NCBI GenBank assembly: GCA_013414725.1
Contig: CP058706.1
Coordinates: 564,756-578,174 of the forward strand
Direction of reading: 5' to 3'
DNA from: Coxiellaceae bacterium
Lineage (GTDB): Bacteria; Pseudomonadota; Gammaproteobacteria; GCA-013414725
DNA: 13,419 nt
In this document: positions 1 to 7,536 of the stretch, in pieces
Layout of the letters: each line of letters opens with the position of its first letter
How positions within the stretch are numbered: the stretch's first letter is position 1
The notes under the pieces: model-generated
The model's input: only the letters and a program-made list of their open reading frames with translations
The model's database searches: none
Told to the model about the DNA's origin: nothing
Position numbers and translations under genes: made by a program

Positions 1-675
1 CGCTCTAGTATTGCCAACGCACTAGAAATTTTACGCAAGGCACGAATCCGCAAACTCGTAATCTTACCCCTTTATCCACAATATTCCGCCGCGACAACCG
101 CATCCACTTTTGATGCTGTCAGTGCCACACTTAAAACCTGGCGTGTCATTCCCGAATTGATTTCTATTGCTGATTACGCCACCGAACCTGCATACATCAC
201 GGTCATTGCTAATAGCATCAAACACTATTGGCAAAAGAATGGTTCTGCACGCAAACTTTTGTTCTCATTCCATGGCTTGCCCAAACGCAGTATTGCTCAA
301 GGTGATCCTTACTACTTTGCCTGTCATCAAACCGCGCAATTAGTTGCAAAAGAATTACAGCTCGCTAAAGACGTCTGGCAAGTCGTATTTCAATCACGTT
401 TCGGCCGAGAAGAATGGCTGCAACCCTACTGCGACCGCACGTTGATTAATCTGGCCAAAGAAGACTGCAAAAACGTTGATATAATCTGCCCGGGTTTTGC
501 CGCTGATTGCCTGGAAACATTGGAAGAAATAAGGATACGTAATCAAGAGGTGTTTAAAGAGGCCGGTGGCATGGAGTTAAATTATATTCCTGCTCTCAAT
601 GACACACCTGAGCACTTATATGCCTTGGCCAATATTATTTTGGCACGTTTATGCTTAGAAGATGAAACCCCGTAG
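1..675 (+). CDS. hemH: Ferrochelatase (protoheme ferro-lyase), 5' end outside window
   Basis: Ferrochelatase inserts Fe2+ into protoporphyrin IX, the last step of the protoporphyrin-dependent haem pathway. The frame is open from base 1 to the TAG at 673-675 and gives about 224 residues, so roughly the first third of a 320-340 residue family member is missing because of the window edge. Visible family motifs in order: LPLYPQYSAATTAS near the start of the window (porphyrin-cleft loop), LLFSFHGLPKRSI with the catalytic His, VVFQSRFGREEWLQPY, and the C-terminal ICPGFAADCLETLEEI with the conserved Glu facing the metal site. An ATG-type start inside the window (157) is not real, because strong family similarity extends upstream of it. 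No frame break is present although one A5 run lies in the gene. The BON gene starts 61 bases downstream on the same strand and may be co-transcribed. Confidence 0.97.
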   Translation, partial: RSSIANALEILRKARIRKLVILPLYPQYSAATTASTFDAVSATLKTWRVIPELISIADYATEPAYITVIANSIKHYWQKNGSARKLLFSFHGLPKRSIAQGDPYYFACHQTAQLVAKELQLAKDVWQVVFQSRFGREEWLQPYCDRTLINLAKEDCKNVDIICPGFAADCLETLEEIRIRNQEVFKEAGGMELNYIPALNDTPEHLYALANIILARLCLEDETP

Positions 676-736
676 TTTTTTGGTGAAAATGTCGTAGGAC
701 AATGGATATAGATTGAACAAAAAATGGGGGTGTTAT

Positions 737-1087
737 ATGGCAAAACTACTACTGATTGCTGCGCTTTTTCCCTGTTGTTTGCTTTTGAATGGTTGTGGTG
801 CATTGCTTGTCAGTGGCGGTGCAGTCAGTGGTTACTTCCTCATGAAACACCACAATAACAGCAATAATTATGCCGACGATACATTGATTACCAGCAAAGT
901 GAAAACCAAATTGCTCAAGAATAAACAGCTACAACCTTACCACATCAGCGTAGAAACCAATCAAGGAATTGTGACATTGACAGGCAGTTTACCCAATAAT
1001 CAATTGCGACAAGAGGCAATTACGATTGCGGAGAAAACTAAAGGCGTTAAACGTGTTAATGCAAACAATTTAACCATATATATGTAA
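737..1087 (+). CDS. Single-BON-domain outer-membrane/periplasmic lipoprotein
   Basis: A small envelope lipoprotein of about 116 residues. The N-terminus MAKLLLIAALFPCCLLLNGC is a short hydrophobic signal ending in a lipobox-like Leu-Asn-Gly-Cys, then a short linker with HHNNSNN. From about residue 45 to the end lies one BON domain: DDTLITSKVKTKLL, then VETNQGIVTLTGSLPN, then a helix and KGVKRVNANNL at the C-terminus. BON domains occur in OsmY and DolP (YraP) and bind phospholipid surfaces; those proteins carry two, so this is a one-domain form. I chose ATG 737 rather than the in-frame TTG at 713 because GGGGGTG at 727-732 is a good ribosome site for it and because the signal peptide begins there. 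It lies 61 bases after hemH. Function beyond envelope maintenance cannot be stated. Confidence 0.88.
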   Translation: MAKLLLIAALFPCCLLLNGCGALLVSGGAVSGYFLMKHHNNSNNYADDTLITSKVKTKLLKNKQLQPYHISVETNQGIVTLTGSLPNNQLRQEAITIAEKTKGVKRVNANNLTIYM

Positions 1088-1347
1088 AACGTACGCATAA
1101 TCTGAGAGAACTAATTCGTTGTATACTCAAAACGGATGAAATATGTTCTCATGTCCCATTTGCCGCAAAAATTAAGTATCAGTTAAGCAAAACATCACAA
1201 CTTTGGCTGGTTTTACAAATCATTTGCAGCATTGAATTACATTAAAGTGAATATATATTGCACAAATCTATTGTTTTTATTACTATTGCGTTACTGTCAC
1301 GTACTATCTACAGGATGTGACATTTTCATGTTAACTAGGAGAGAATC
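1088..1347. promoter_or_regulatory. Intergenic region upstream of the AT-hook gene, with a TGTCAC/GTGACA inverted repeat
   Basis: This 260-base AT-rich gap contains no convincing ORF. It must hold the promoter of the AT-hook gene, but no strong -35/-10 pair is visible; TTGCAC followed 17 bases later by TACTAT (1260-1288 region) is the best and is weak. Closer to the gene, TGTCAC at 1295-1300 and GTGACA at 1317-1322 are inverted copies separated by 16 bases and could be an operator; no known regulator is assigned. The ribosome site AGGAGAG (1337-1343) sits five bases before ATG 1348. Confidence 0.3.
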
Positions 1348-1801
1348 ATGGCCAAAATGAAAAACCCATTATCAAAAGTTAAAAAGCTCCAAGCAGAGCT
1401 TTCTAAATTCAAAAGCAAAGCAAAAACTCAATGCAGAACTACAACTCTTAAATAAAGACCTCAAAAAGAAATTAGCGAGTGAGGCCTCTGCTTTCAAAAA
1501 CAACTTGGCAGACACCATTGAGGCTGCTGAAGACGCGCTCCGTCTAGCGCTCAAAAAAGGCAAAGAAATCTTGGCTGAGAACAACAAAAACCTGCTAAAA
1601 ATGCCAAAACTGCTACCAAACGTGGCCGCAAACCTAAAAGCAGCTACCCGTAAAAGCACCGGTCGTGGCCGCCCTGCAAAACGCGCTGCCAGCACTAGTG
1701 GCAAACGTCGTGGCCGTCCACCAAAATCCATGCAACAACCTGCTTTCATGGACAACTCTTTCAACATGTTGTCTGAAGAGTTGATGCAGTCCGAAGAGTA
1801 G
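1348..1801 (+). pseudogene. AT-hook / histone H1-like DNA-binding protein, frame broken at three A runs
   Basis: ATG 1348 has a strong AGGAGAG ribosome site. Read without repair it stops after 35 residues (MAKMKNPLSKVKKLQAEL then a frame change). Repairing three A runs gives one protein of about 150 residues: A5 at 1422-1426 has one base too many, A5 at 1586-1590 one too few, A4 at 1636-1639 one too many. The repaired product has a Lys/Leu/Glu-rich amphipathic helix (about residues 1-80, including KLNAELQLLNKDLKKKL and AEDALRLALKKGKEILAE), a basic Ala/Lys region with three AT-hook cores (KRGRKPK, GRGRPAK, KRRGRPPK), and a short acidic tail, NMLSEELMQSEE. AT-hooks bind the minor groove of AT-rich DNA, so a nucleoid-associated role is likely. 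The first AT-hook appears only after repair, which supports a once-intact gene. The unrepaired stretch 1505-1801 still encodes the last two hooks. Confidence 0.75.
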
Positions 1802-1815
1802 TCTCTAATAGCATA

Positions 1816-1840
1816 GAGAGGCGGGCGTGTCCCGCCTCTC
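1816..1840. terminator. Perfect 10-bp stem hairpin between convergent genes
   Basis: GAGAGGCGGG (1816-1825), loop CGTGT, CCCGCCTCTC (1831-1840). The stem is perfect and GC-rich in otherwise AT-rich DNA, 15 bases after the AT-hook stop and 22 bases beyond the end of the giant minus-strand gene. Outer ATA/TAT bases can extend it past a two-base bulge. There is no T run on either side, so it is probably a bidirectional transcription stop or mRNA 3' end protector rather than a textbook intrinsic terminator. Confidence 0.6.
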
Positions 1841-1861
1841 ACTATCGTTAACACAATGTCC

Positions 1862-2395
1862 TTACAACAAAGGCCTTTGAATCTCACCGTGGTGGCTCTT
1901 TTTCTCTTTAATAGAAATTACACCGAACTTTTCCAGTTCTTCTTCTGTTTTTGCTAACTCAATCATTACCGCATTCCATTTTTGGAAAATGGTTGAGAAA
2001 CCAACCTGCTCAAGAAGCAGTGTGGGAGCCTGAGCATGGGATGAAAATAACCATTCTTTTAATTCGCCAATCAAACTGAACATCTTTATTTTATTTTCAT
2101 AAATATAAGCTTCTATTAATTCAATCATTGCTCTAATGATAATCTGAGAAAACAGCTCTTGGTCAGTAAGACAAAGTACCTCAGGAGTTAAAAGCAATAA
2201 AGCTGATAGCTGTAACTTTACAAATTTATTATAGCTAACTCCTTGTTGTTTAACCTCTTTGCTTGAATGAGGCCCAAGCAATGGTTTGCCGAATAATTTG
2301 GAGAGTTGTATTTTCTTGACATGAGGCTTTCTAGCATCACATAACTGAGACATATCATAAACATTGGGGGCAATGTGAAGAGAATAAAACTGCAA
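1862..2395 (-). CDS. Block 10: C-terminal tail of the giant protein (or a separate small gene)
   Basis: Encodes up to 177 residues, mostly helical, of no recognised family, ending EEELEKFGVISIKEKK and about 11 more residues. I read it as the C-terminus of the giant protein: the gap 2395-2499 holds protein-like sequence (IPRVVYRIGKDNIF, NKPSSDQLLSEIISAHLKGD) reached by one-base changes at 2520-2522, 2477-2481 and 2386-2389, and the apparent start at 2395 is a TTG with no ribosome site. The EExxE pattern about 25 residues from the end resembles the E-block of Dot/Icm substrates. A separate hypothetical gene remains possible. Confidence 0.6.
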   Translation of the reverse strand: MQFYSLHIAPNVYDMSQLCDARKPHVKKIQLSKLFGKPLLGPHSSKEVKQQGVSYNKFVKLQLSALLLLTPEVLCLTDQELFSQIIIRAMIELIEAYIYENKIKMFSLIGELKEWLFSSHAQAPTLLLEQVGFSTIFQKWNAVMIELAKTEEELEKFGVISIKEKKSHHGEIQRPLL

Positions 2396-2498
2396 GCTAA
2401 TGCAGTCAAGCGCATATCTCCTTTTAAGTGGGCGGAAATTATTTCACTCAAAAGCTGATCACTACTAGGCTTATTGAAAAATATTATCTTTGCCTATT

Positions 2499-4532
2499 CT
2501 ATAGACAACTCGTGGTATATTTAATAAATTCTCTTTTATTTTTATAAAAAATATCATGCCCAAAATGAAAACCTAAATTTATGCTGGCCACCATGAATGC
2601 CCATTCAATGCTATCTTGGTATCGATGATGAATCTTAGAAAAATCCGACTCTTTTGCCCATACTAGGGCCTGATACAAGTTAAAAGAATAAAATGAACTA
2701 TATCTTGAACTGGAAAAATCAATCAATCGATGAAAATGCGCTTGATCATAAAACCATTTATCCAAGGATTTTCCTGTCACTTTAAAAATAGTGATTAATG
2801 CTTTGGTCTTCTCTAATCGAGATGCATTGCTCTCACAGATAGCAATCATACATTGCTGCATGATGCCTAATACCTGTTCTTTTATTTTTTCTTCCTTATT
2901 AGAAAGGCCTTCCTTCCTTATTCTTGACCAAACTGCAGCGTTATTAACAAAATCGGCTCTTATTGTTACTTGCCTTTCTAAGCGAGCAATATAAATTTGG
3001 TATAAATACTCCGATAATGCAGCGTTGTTGTTATGAAGCCGCATTAATTCATCACCGATCCTTGTTAGGATGGAGAGTGACAAGTGATTTTTTTGATAAA
3101 AACTATCATTATGCATAAGTAATAAAGTGGGAGACAATGTGGCATTAAATGCAGCCTTCAATTCGGCTTCACAATGCCGCCGCATTTTGTCAAAATCACT
3201 TGAGAAATAAAGATCAGGTGCCTCTAAACAATCCCTGTACAGATGATAAAGCGCCAATTCACCGGCATAATGCTGAGATCTATTGCCTTTCTGATACTGA
3301 TCATAAACAACGAAAAAAGCGTAAATTAATTGTCTATGTTGATATGGATCATAAACAGGATCCAACAATAAATCTAAAACCAAGCGCCTAACAATCGCAA
3401 CCGGGACTGACCGTCTATTTTCTTTATAAACTGGATAACTACCATCAATTGTATCGTTGCTAAAGACAGCTTTAGTGGGTTTAATAATTTCATCTGGATC
3501 TCTACGGAATTTGACAAATAATTGTTGCAAAAAAACCATCAACTTTTTGTCCAAAGACTCTGCTCGATTGGTTCCCACAAAATCTAATAAAAATTTCTGC
3601 CTGGCCTGCTGTAATTCAGGGGTTGAATTAAAAAACCAATCGCGAGTAAATTGAAGTGGCAAATTGCCATAAGTTGCGGTATTGAGCCCCGTTCTGAGTA
3701 CAGCATTGTTTTCCCATTGTTTATCTATTGTCCATAATCGTCCTTGAATATCCATAACTTCTAACTGAGCACCTTGCGCTATCAAACGATTAAAAATTGC
3801 CTTTTGTGAATGCATTATTGTGATACATAGCGGTGTTAGACCTCGATGGTCTCTCGCCATCATTAAATTTGGGTATTTTTCGATTAAAAAATCAGCTATT
3901 CTAGTTTGGCCATGAGAAATGGCTAAATGTATTGTAAACGCCCCTGCATCATCAGGACAATCTAAATCAGCACCCGCTTTCAATAAGGCCTTGAATACGG
4001 CAAAATGGCCATAAATAGCTGCTTTATGCAGTGGTGTATGGCCATCAATGTCCTTGACATTTAAAGCTTTCTTATTATGTTCGGAGAAAATCTTCACCAA
4101 TTCAACATCGTCCATTTCTACAACCAGGTGCAATGGTGTTCTACCTTTGCTATCTTGAATGTCTACTGCAGCACCCACGTTCAAAAAGAAAGAGATCATC
4201 CATTTATTTTTAGACAACACCGATATATGTAATGAGGCATGTCCTTGTTCATTCACAGTATTTATATTTTCATGTTTGACAACCAAGAGTGACACCATGT
4301 CTTTATCATCTCTCCATATCGCTTGATGCAAAGGAATATTTTTCACTGGGCTGTCATTGACATTAGAAGGGCCTTGCTCAATTTCGACATCAGATTGTTC
4401 AAACTTATGATCTAGTAATAAAATGACCATAGACAATTGATTGTTTATAACAGCAATGGAAGTTGGTGTATTACTGCTATTATTAACAATCTCCTTATTT
4501 GCTCCTGTTCCCAATAGTAATTTGCCAATCAA
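2499..4532 (-). CDS. Block 9: last ankyrin repeats plus start of C-terminal domain
   Basis: Longest unbroken piece, 677 residues. The first ~265 residues are ankyrin repeats (SSNTPTSIAVINNQ, NEQGHASLHISVLSKN, SKGRTPLHLVVEMDD, IDGHTPLHKAAIYGH, HRGLTPLCITIMHSQ). The remaining ~410 residues are helical and not ankyrin; from LPLQFTRDWFFNSTPELQQA onward no catalytic signature is plain. A stretch near 3330-3420 (VPVAIVRRLVLDLLLD, then YAFFVVYDQYQ) faintly recalls the N-terminal module of Ras exchange factors, but this is speculative. The TAG at 2499 lies just after a possible one-base gain in TTT 2520-2522. Confidence 0.78.
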   Translation of the reverse strand: MIGKLLLGTGANKEIVNNSSNTPTSIAVINNQLSMVILLLDHKFEQSDVEIEQGPSNVNDSPVKNIPLHQAIWRDDKDMVSLLVVKHENINTVNEQGHASLHISVLSKNKWMISFFLNVGAAVDIQDSKGRTPLHLVVEMDDVELVKIFSEHNKKALNVKDIDGHTPLHKAAIYGHFAVFKALLKAGADLDCPDDAGAFTIHLAISHGQTRIADFLIEKYPNLMMARDHRGLTPLCITIMHSQKAIFNRLIAQGAQLEVMDIQGRLWTIDKQWENNAVLRTGLNTATYGNLPLQFTRDWFFNSTPELQQARQKFLLDFVGTNRAESLDKKLMVFLQQLFVKFRRDPDEIIKPTKAVFSNDTIDGSYPVYKENRRSVPVAIVRRLVLDLLLDPVYDPYQHRQLIYAFFVVYDQYQKGNRSQHYAGELALYHLYRDCLEAPDLYFSSDFDKMRRHCEAELKAAFNATLSPTLLLMHNDSFYQKNHLSLSILTRIGDELMRLHNNNAALSEYLYQIYIARLERQVTIRADFVNNAAVWSRIRKEGLSNKEEKIKEQVLGIMQQCMIAICESNASRLEKTKALITIFKVTGKSLDKWFYDQAHFHRLIDFSSSRYSSFYSFNLYQALVWAKESDFSKIHHRYQDSIEWAFMVASINLGFHFGHDIFYKNKREFIKYTTSCL

Positions 4533-4597
4533 CTCTGTACCACGGCTAGCGGTAATATGCAGCGGAGTATCACCATTATTATTACGTGAATTGACAC

Positions 4598-5185
4598 TTA
4601 TTTTTTTGATAGACCAAGAAAGATGGTTTGTAATGCCGCATACAATGTGGCAGCATAATTCTTTTGAAATCCACCAACTTTATCACCTAGTACTAACAGT
4701 TTCTGGATCTTTTGTGCACTTATTTCAGGTTGTTGTTTGAGTTGGCCCTTTGATGTTGTTTCAGATTTGTAAAGAGCCACTATTTGATCGAACATTGAAA
4801 AATAATGGAAAACATTATTTCTTTGATTATCAATCACGGAAAGATCGGCTCCTTTTGCTAGCAATTTTTGTAAAGTCACTGTAGCAAGGCTAGCGGCAGA
4901 ATAATGCAAACAAGTATTGCCTGCTCCATTTACCGCATTCACCGCAGCCCCATTTTTTATCAAACGATCAATAACAGCTTCACAACGTTGACTGTATAAA
5001 AATGCCGGCCCTGGAGCGCTTGATAATTCAGCTTCAGAATCTCGAAATAAAGCAAAAATATGCAGCGGAGAATTGCCAAAGATATCACGTGCATTAACAT
5101 CAGCGCCATAAAAATCAAAATATCCAGCATAGCAAGCAAGGTTTCCGTGCAGTCCGTCTGCAAAGCTATATGCAATGGAGTGCAA
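4598..5185 (-). CDS. Block 8: ankyrin repeats and linker
   Basis: After the A5 break at 5110-5114 the protein reads FYGADVNARDIFGNSPLHIF, then LIKNGAAVNAVNGAGNTCLH, then LLAKGADLSVIDNQRNNVFH, and a linker rich in Lys/Gln. The piece between 5218 and 5110 lies in the overlapping frame as IDIYGCTPLHIALQTDCTET. The block ends at the T7 run 4601-4607, the longest run involved; one more base reads LSKKISVNSRNNNGDTPLHI into block 9. Confidence 0.74.
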   Translation of the reverse strand: MHSIAYSFADGLHGNLACYAGYFDFYGADVNARDIFGNSPLHIFALFRDSEAELSSAPGPAFLYSQRCEAVIDRLIKNGAAVNAVNGAGNTCLHYSAASLATVTLQKLLAKGADLSVIDNQRNNVFHYFSMFDQIVALYKSETTSKGQLKQQPEISAQKIQKLLVLGDKVGGFQKNYAATLYAALQTIFLGLSKK

Positions 5186-5238
5186 CCGTAAATATCAATG
5201 ATATTTACGTCAATCAGTTTTTTGCAATAAGAAATGCA

Positions 5239-5886
5239 TCACATTAACTGCCCCGTGTTCAGCGCATTGGTGCAACCAATTCGTATGGCCGGGAATGGTC
5301 CACAATGGGCAATTAATATTTTTGCCATTAATAACTCAAATAACCCTAAAAAATACTTAATGGCCCAATCAATGGCCGTTTCCTTTGCATGATTCAGTTT
5401 TAAAACTTCTATATTTCGATCTAATAGAAATTCAACCACCTTAAGACAGTGACATTGCACGGCATAATGCAGATAAGTATTGCCTTTACTATCGACATAA
5501 AATAAATTAATGTCCCCTGATACAAAAATTTCGACAAAATCAGCTCCCGCAATAATGGCACGATGAAACACTGTTTCTCCGTTGCCGTTGGGTAAATTAC
5601 ATGAAGCACCATGATGGACACATTTTTCAACCATGGCAACTATGCCCTGGTATTCTTCAGGTGAATTTGGCAGGCAATCAATCAAACGATGTAAAATAGT
5701 GTCTTGGTTCCAGTCAGAGCCATGCCCGTATTGTAAATTTAGATTGGCATTCTTTTGTATTAATAAATCCAAAATGAGAAGCCCTTTTGCATCAATGCGT
5801 TTGCCATCAAAAGTTTCACATAAAGCAGAAAGATTTGTTTTATCACACCTGTTTACATCCACATTTTGCTTTAGCAATTCTCGCAC
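5239..5886 (-). CDS. Block 7: ankyrin repeats
   Basis: Five or so repeats, including KTNLSALCETFDGK, QDTILHRLIDCLPN, GNGETVFHRAIIAGA, SKGNTYLHYAVQCHC and AKETAIDWAIKYF. The frame leaves the protein at CCGGG 5289-5293, the one break of this gene in G/C; one added base reads GHTNWLHQCAEHGAVNVMHF, a normal repeat. A further T6 break follows at 5218-5223. Confidence 0.75.
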   Translation of the reverse strand: MRELLKQNVDVNRCDKTNLSALCETFDGKRIDAKGLLILDLLIQKNANLNLQYGHGSDWNQDTILHRLIDCLPNSPEEYQGIVAMVEKCVHHGASCNLPNGNGETVFHRAIIAGADFVEIFVSGDINLFYVDSKGNTYLHYAVQCHCLKVVEFLLDRNIEVLKLNHAKETAIDWAIKYFLGLFELLMAKILIAHCGPFPAIRIGCTNALNTGQLM

Positions 5887-6428
5887 TAAAATCTCACTTC
5901 TTGCTTTGACAGCATAAAAATACCTGTCTTACCTTTGTTATCTTGCAAATTGACTTCAGCATTATGTTGAAGTAACAACGCAACGGCAGCAATGGCCTCC
6001 ATTTGAACAGCTCTATGAAATAACTGACCAATTTTTGGTTTTTTACTTAAAACCACTTCGAGGATTGGAATGTGCTGTATTTCCAAGGCTAAAGATAATG
6101 CATTATCTCCATTAGCATCTATAGCATTTACATCTGCTTGTGCTGCAATAAGTAATTGCGTCATCGCCAAATTTTTATCAAGAATAGTCCAATGCAGGGG
6201 CGATCGTTTATTAATGTCTGTTTGGTTAATATTAGCACCTTGATGCAACAAAAACTGAACTATCGCAGGATGTCGCCTCATCACATAATGATGCAATAAT
6301 GTCTGTTGCTCTTCATTAATCACTTCATTAACATGGATGCATTGTTTTTGTAAAAGAAACAACAAAAGACTGTGATAACCATCATACAACATCAGCTTAA
6401 GTAACAAGTCCAAATTGTGCTTTATCAA
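5886..6428 (-). CDS. Block 6: ankyrin repeats
   Basis: About five ankyrin repeats with cores EEQQTLLHHYVMRRH, INKRSPLHWTILDKN, ANGDNALSLALEIQH, GQLFHRAVQMEA and NKGKTGIF. Inter-repeat hairpins such as LLHQGANINQTD and LLQHNAEVNLQD match the consensus. The A5 run 5916-5920 lacks one base; restoring it reads GIFYAVKARSEILVRELLKQ into block 7 without gap. Confidence 0.76.
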   Translation of the reverse strand: MIKHNLDLLLKLMLYDGYHSLLLFLLQKQCIHVNEVINEEQQTLLHHYVMRRHPAIVQFLLHQGANINQTDINKRSPLHWTILDKNLAMTQLLIAAQADVNAIDANGDNALSLALEIQHIPILEVVLSKKPKIGQLFHRAVQMEAIAAVALLLQHNAEVNLQDNKGKTGIFMLSKQEVRF

Positions 6429-6625
6429 TGAAGATGGTAGCGAACGAAAAAGTCGAACCGATGATAAAAAACTAGACTATGCCATAAATTTTGTTTTTGA
6501 TCAGGATTTAACTTTTCATATCCAATCAAAAGCAAGTTTCTAAGCATCCTTAGATTTGAAAATTTAGCAACGTGCGCCCACCATGAATTTTGGAGATTAT
6601 CAGGTATATTTTGACCTACTAACAA
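6425..6625 (-). CDS. Block 5: helical segment between ankyrin groups
   Basis: Encodes VGQNIPDNLQNSWWAHVAKF and LGYEKLNPDQ-like helical sequence without clear Thr-Pro-Leu-His cores, so either degenerate ankyrin repeats or a spacer domain of roughly 80 residues. Frame is lost at the A5 run 6447-6451; adding one base continues as FFRSLPSSLIKHNLDLLLK into block 6. Confidence 0.62.
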   Translation of the reverse strand: MLVGQNIPDNLQNSWWAHVAKFSNLRMLRNLLLIGYEKLNPDQKQNLWHSLVFYHRFDFFVRYHLH

Positions 6626-6636
6626 CAGATCAATTC

Positions 6637-6840
6637 CTAATGTAGGTTTAGTATATGGCTCATATTTGAGAAATAGATCAAATAAATTGCCATCCTTTTT
6701 TGTAAACTATACGTCAATAATTCTAGAATCTCTCTTTTCACTTTTTCTAATAAAAAATCAATTAACTGATAATTAATCCAAGGACTGGTCATAGCCACTT
6801 GTAAAGGAGTTCGGTTTTGCATCAATAGCTTCTGTTCCAT
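6637..6840 (-). CDS. Block 4: degenerate ankyrin/helical segment
   Basis: In-frame part begins with NRTPLQVAMTSPWINYQL, a repeat start, followed by long helices (LEKVKREILELLTYSLQ). The T6 run 6696-6701 lacks one base; restoring it continues as KKDGNLFDLFLKYEPY directly into block 5. The last ~20 residues before the stop at 6637 are therefore out of frame. Confidence 0.65.
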   Translation of the reverse strand: MEQKLLMQNRTPLQVAMTSPWINYQLIDFLLEKVKREILELLTYSLQKRMAIYLIYFSNMSHILNLH

Positions 6841-7180
6841 GGCCCATCTCTTGCAGTAATTTTGCAGCCATTAAATTGCCAATCGCTGCTGCGTGATGCA
6901 GATTTATAAGGTCAACTGAATTAAAATTAATATCTATTATATTTTGATAAAAATAAAGCAAGACAGACTGCATGATTGCCACACGGACTTTATTTATCCC
7001 CATAGAAACAATAATCTGACAAATTAAATCCAATGGCGTTTGCTGTTTACTATCTTGAACAATTGCTGGTCTTGATTGCAAAATAATCCCTAATAAATCA
7101 AGGTTATCTTTCATCACCGCATAATGGAAAGCTGTTTGCCCCATTGAGTCTATTGCATCGACATCAAGGTTATTGGCCAA
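6773..7180 (-). CDS. Block 3: first ankyrin repeats
   Basis: Contains ankyrin repeats DSMGQTAFHYAVMKDN, DSKQQTPLDLI and NSVDLINLHHAAAIGN. Upstream, two further run breaks (7270-7273 and 7203-7207) separate it from a short stretch reading INTRFINGLTALHVAVDS, which is the first repeat. The block leaves frame at the T4 run 6815-6818, where either one base is extra or two are missing; the missing-two version gives IDAKNRTPLQVAM with normal ankyrin spacing. Confidence 0.72.
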   Translation of the reverse strand: MANNLDVDAIDSMGQTAFHYAVMKDNLDLLGIILQSRPAIVQDSKQQTPLDLICQIIVSMGINKVRVAIMQSVLLYFYQNIIDINFNSVDLINLHHAAAIGNLMAAKLLQEMGHGTEAIDAKPNSFTSGYDQSLD

Positions 7181-7317
7181 AAGAAATTGACATAACTCAT
7201 TATTTTTGAATCAACAGCCACATGCAATGCTGTCAAGCCATTAATAAATCGAGTATTAATGCTCACTCCTTTTGCAAACAAGCCATTGCTTCTTTTTCTT
7301 GTCCTTGTCTTACGGCC

Positions 7318-7536
7318 TCAAAAAGCCTGAGCGCTGTGATAGCCAGCAATTCTATTACGTGCAAAATAATTAGTTGCCAGATATTTACTTTTTAAAATCT
7401 CTTGAGTGACAGGGCTTTTATCAGATTTTTCTAACCATTGAATCATCGCTTCACGTTCATAAGTATGGCCATCTTTGGCCAACACCGGATCTACCATCAC
7501 TTGTTTGGTAATAGGACATCTATAATCTTCTGCCAC
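7318..7536 (-). CDS. Block 2: U-box 2
   Basis: Second U-box of the giant protein: YRCPITKQVMVDPV, DGHTYEREAMIQWL, KSPVTQEIL and a C-terminal helix ending RNRIAGY. It differs from U-box 1 at many positions, so it is not a recent duplication. Its TTG/ATG-like internal start has no ribosome site and the frame is open upstream to the 7582-7587 break, so it is not a separate gene. One extra A at 7320-7324 creates the stop at 7318; removing it continues as FEAVRQGQEKEAMACLQK toward the ankyrin array. Confidence 0.83.
   Translation of the reverse strand: MAEDYRCPITKQVMVDPVLAKDGHTYEREAMIQWLEKSDKSPVTQEILKSKYLATNYFARNRIAGYHSAQAF

Noticed and set aside
713..736. Upstream TTG start for the BON lipoprotein
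   Set aside because: ATG 737 has the ribosome site and gives a normal lipoprotein signal; the TTG would add eight polar residues in front.
582..803. 73-residue minus-strand ORF over the hemH end and BON start
   Set aside because: It lies opposite two well-supported genes and has no family features.
1372..1887. 171-residue minus-strand ORF opposite the AT-hook gene
   Set aside because: Composition (Arg/Ala/Ser/Phe-rich) is the antisense of the Lys/Ala coding strand; the plus strand has a strong ribosome site and AT-hook motifs.
4441..4740. 99-residue plus-strand ORF inside the ankyrin region
   Set aside because: It lies opposite clear ankyrin repeats and has no ribosome site; several similar plus-strand frames between 2791 and 5917 are rejected for the same reason.
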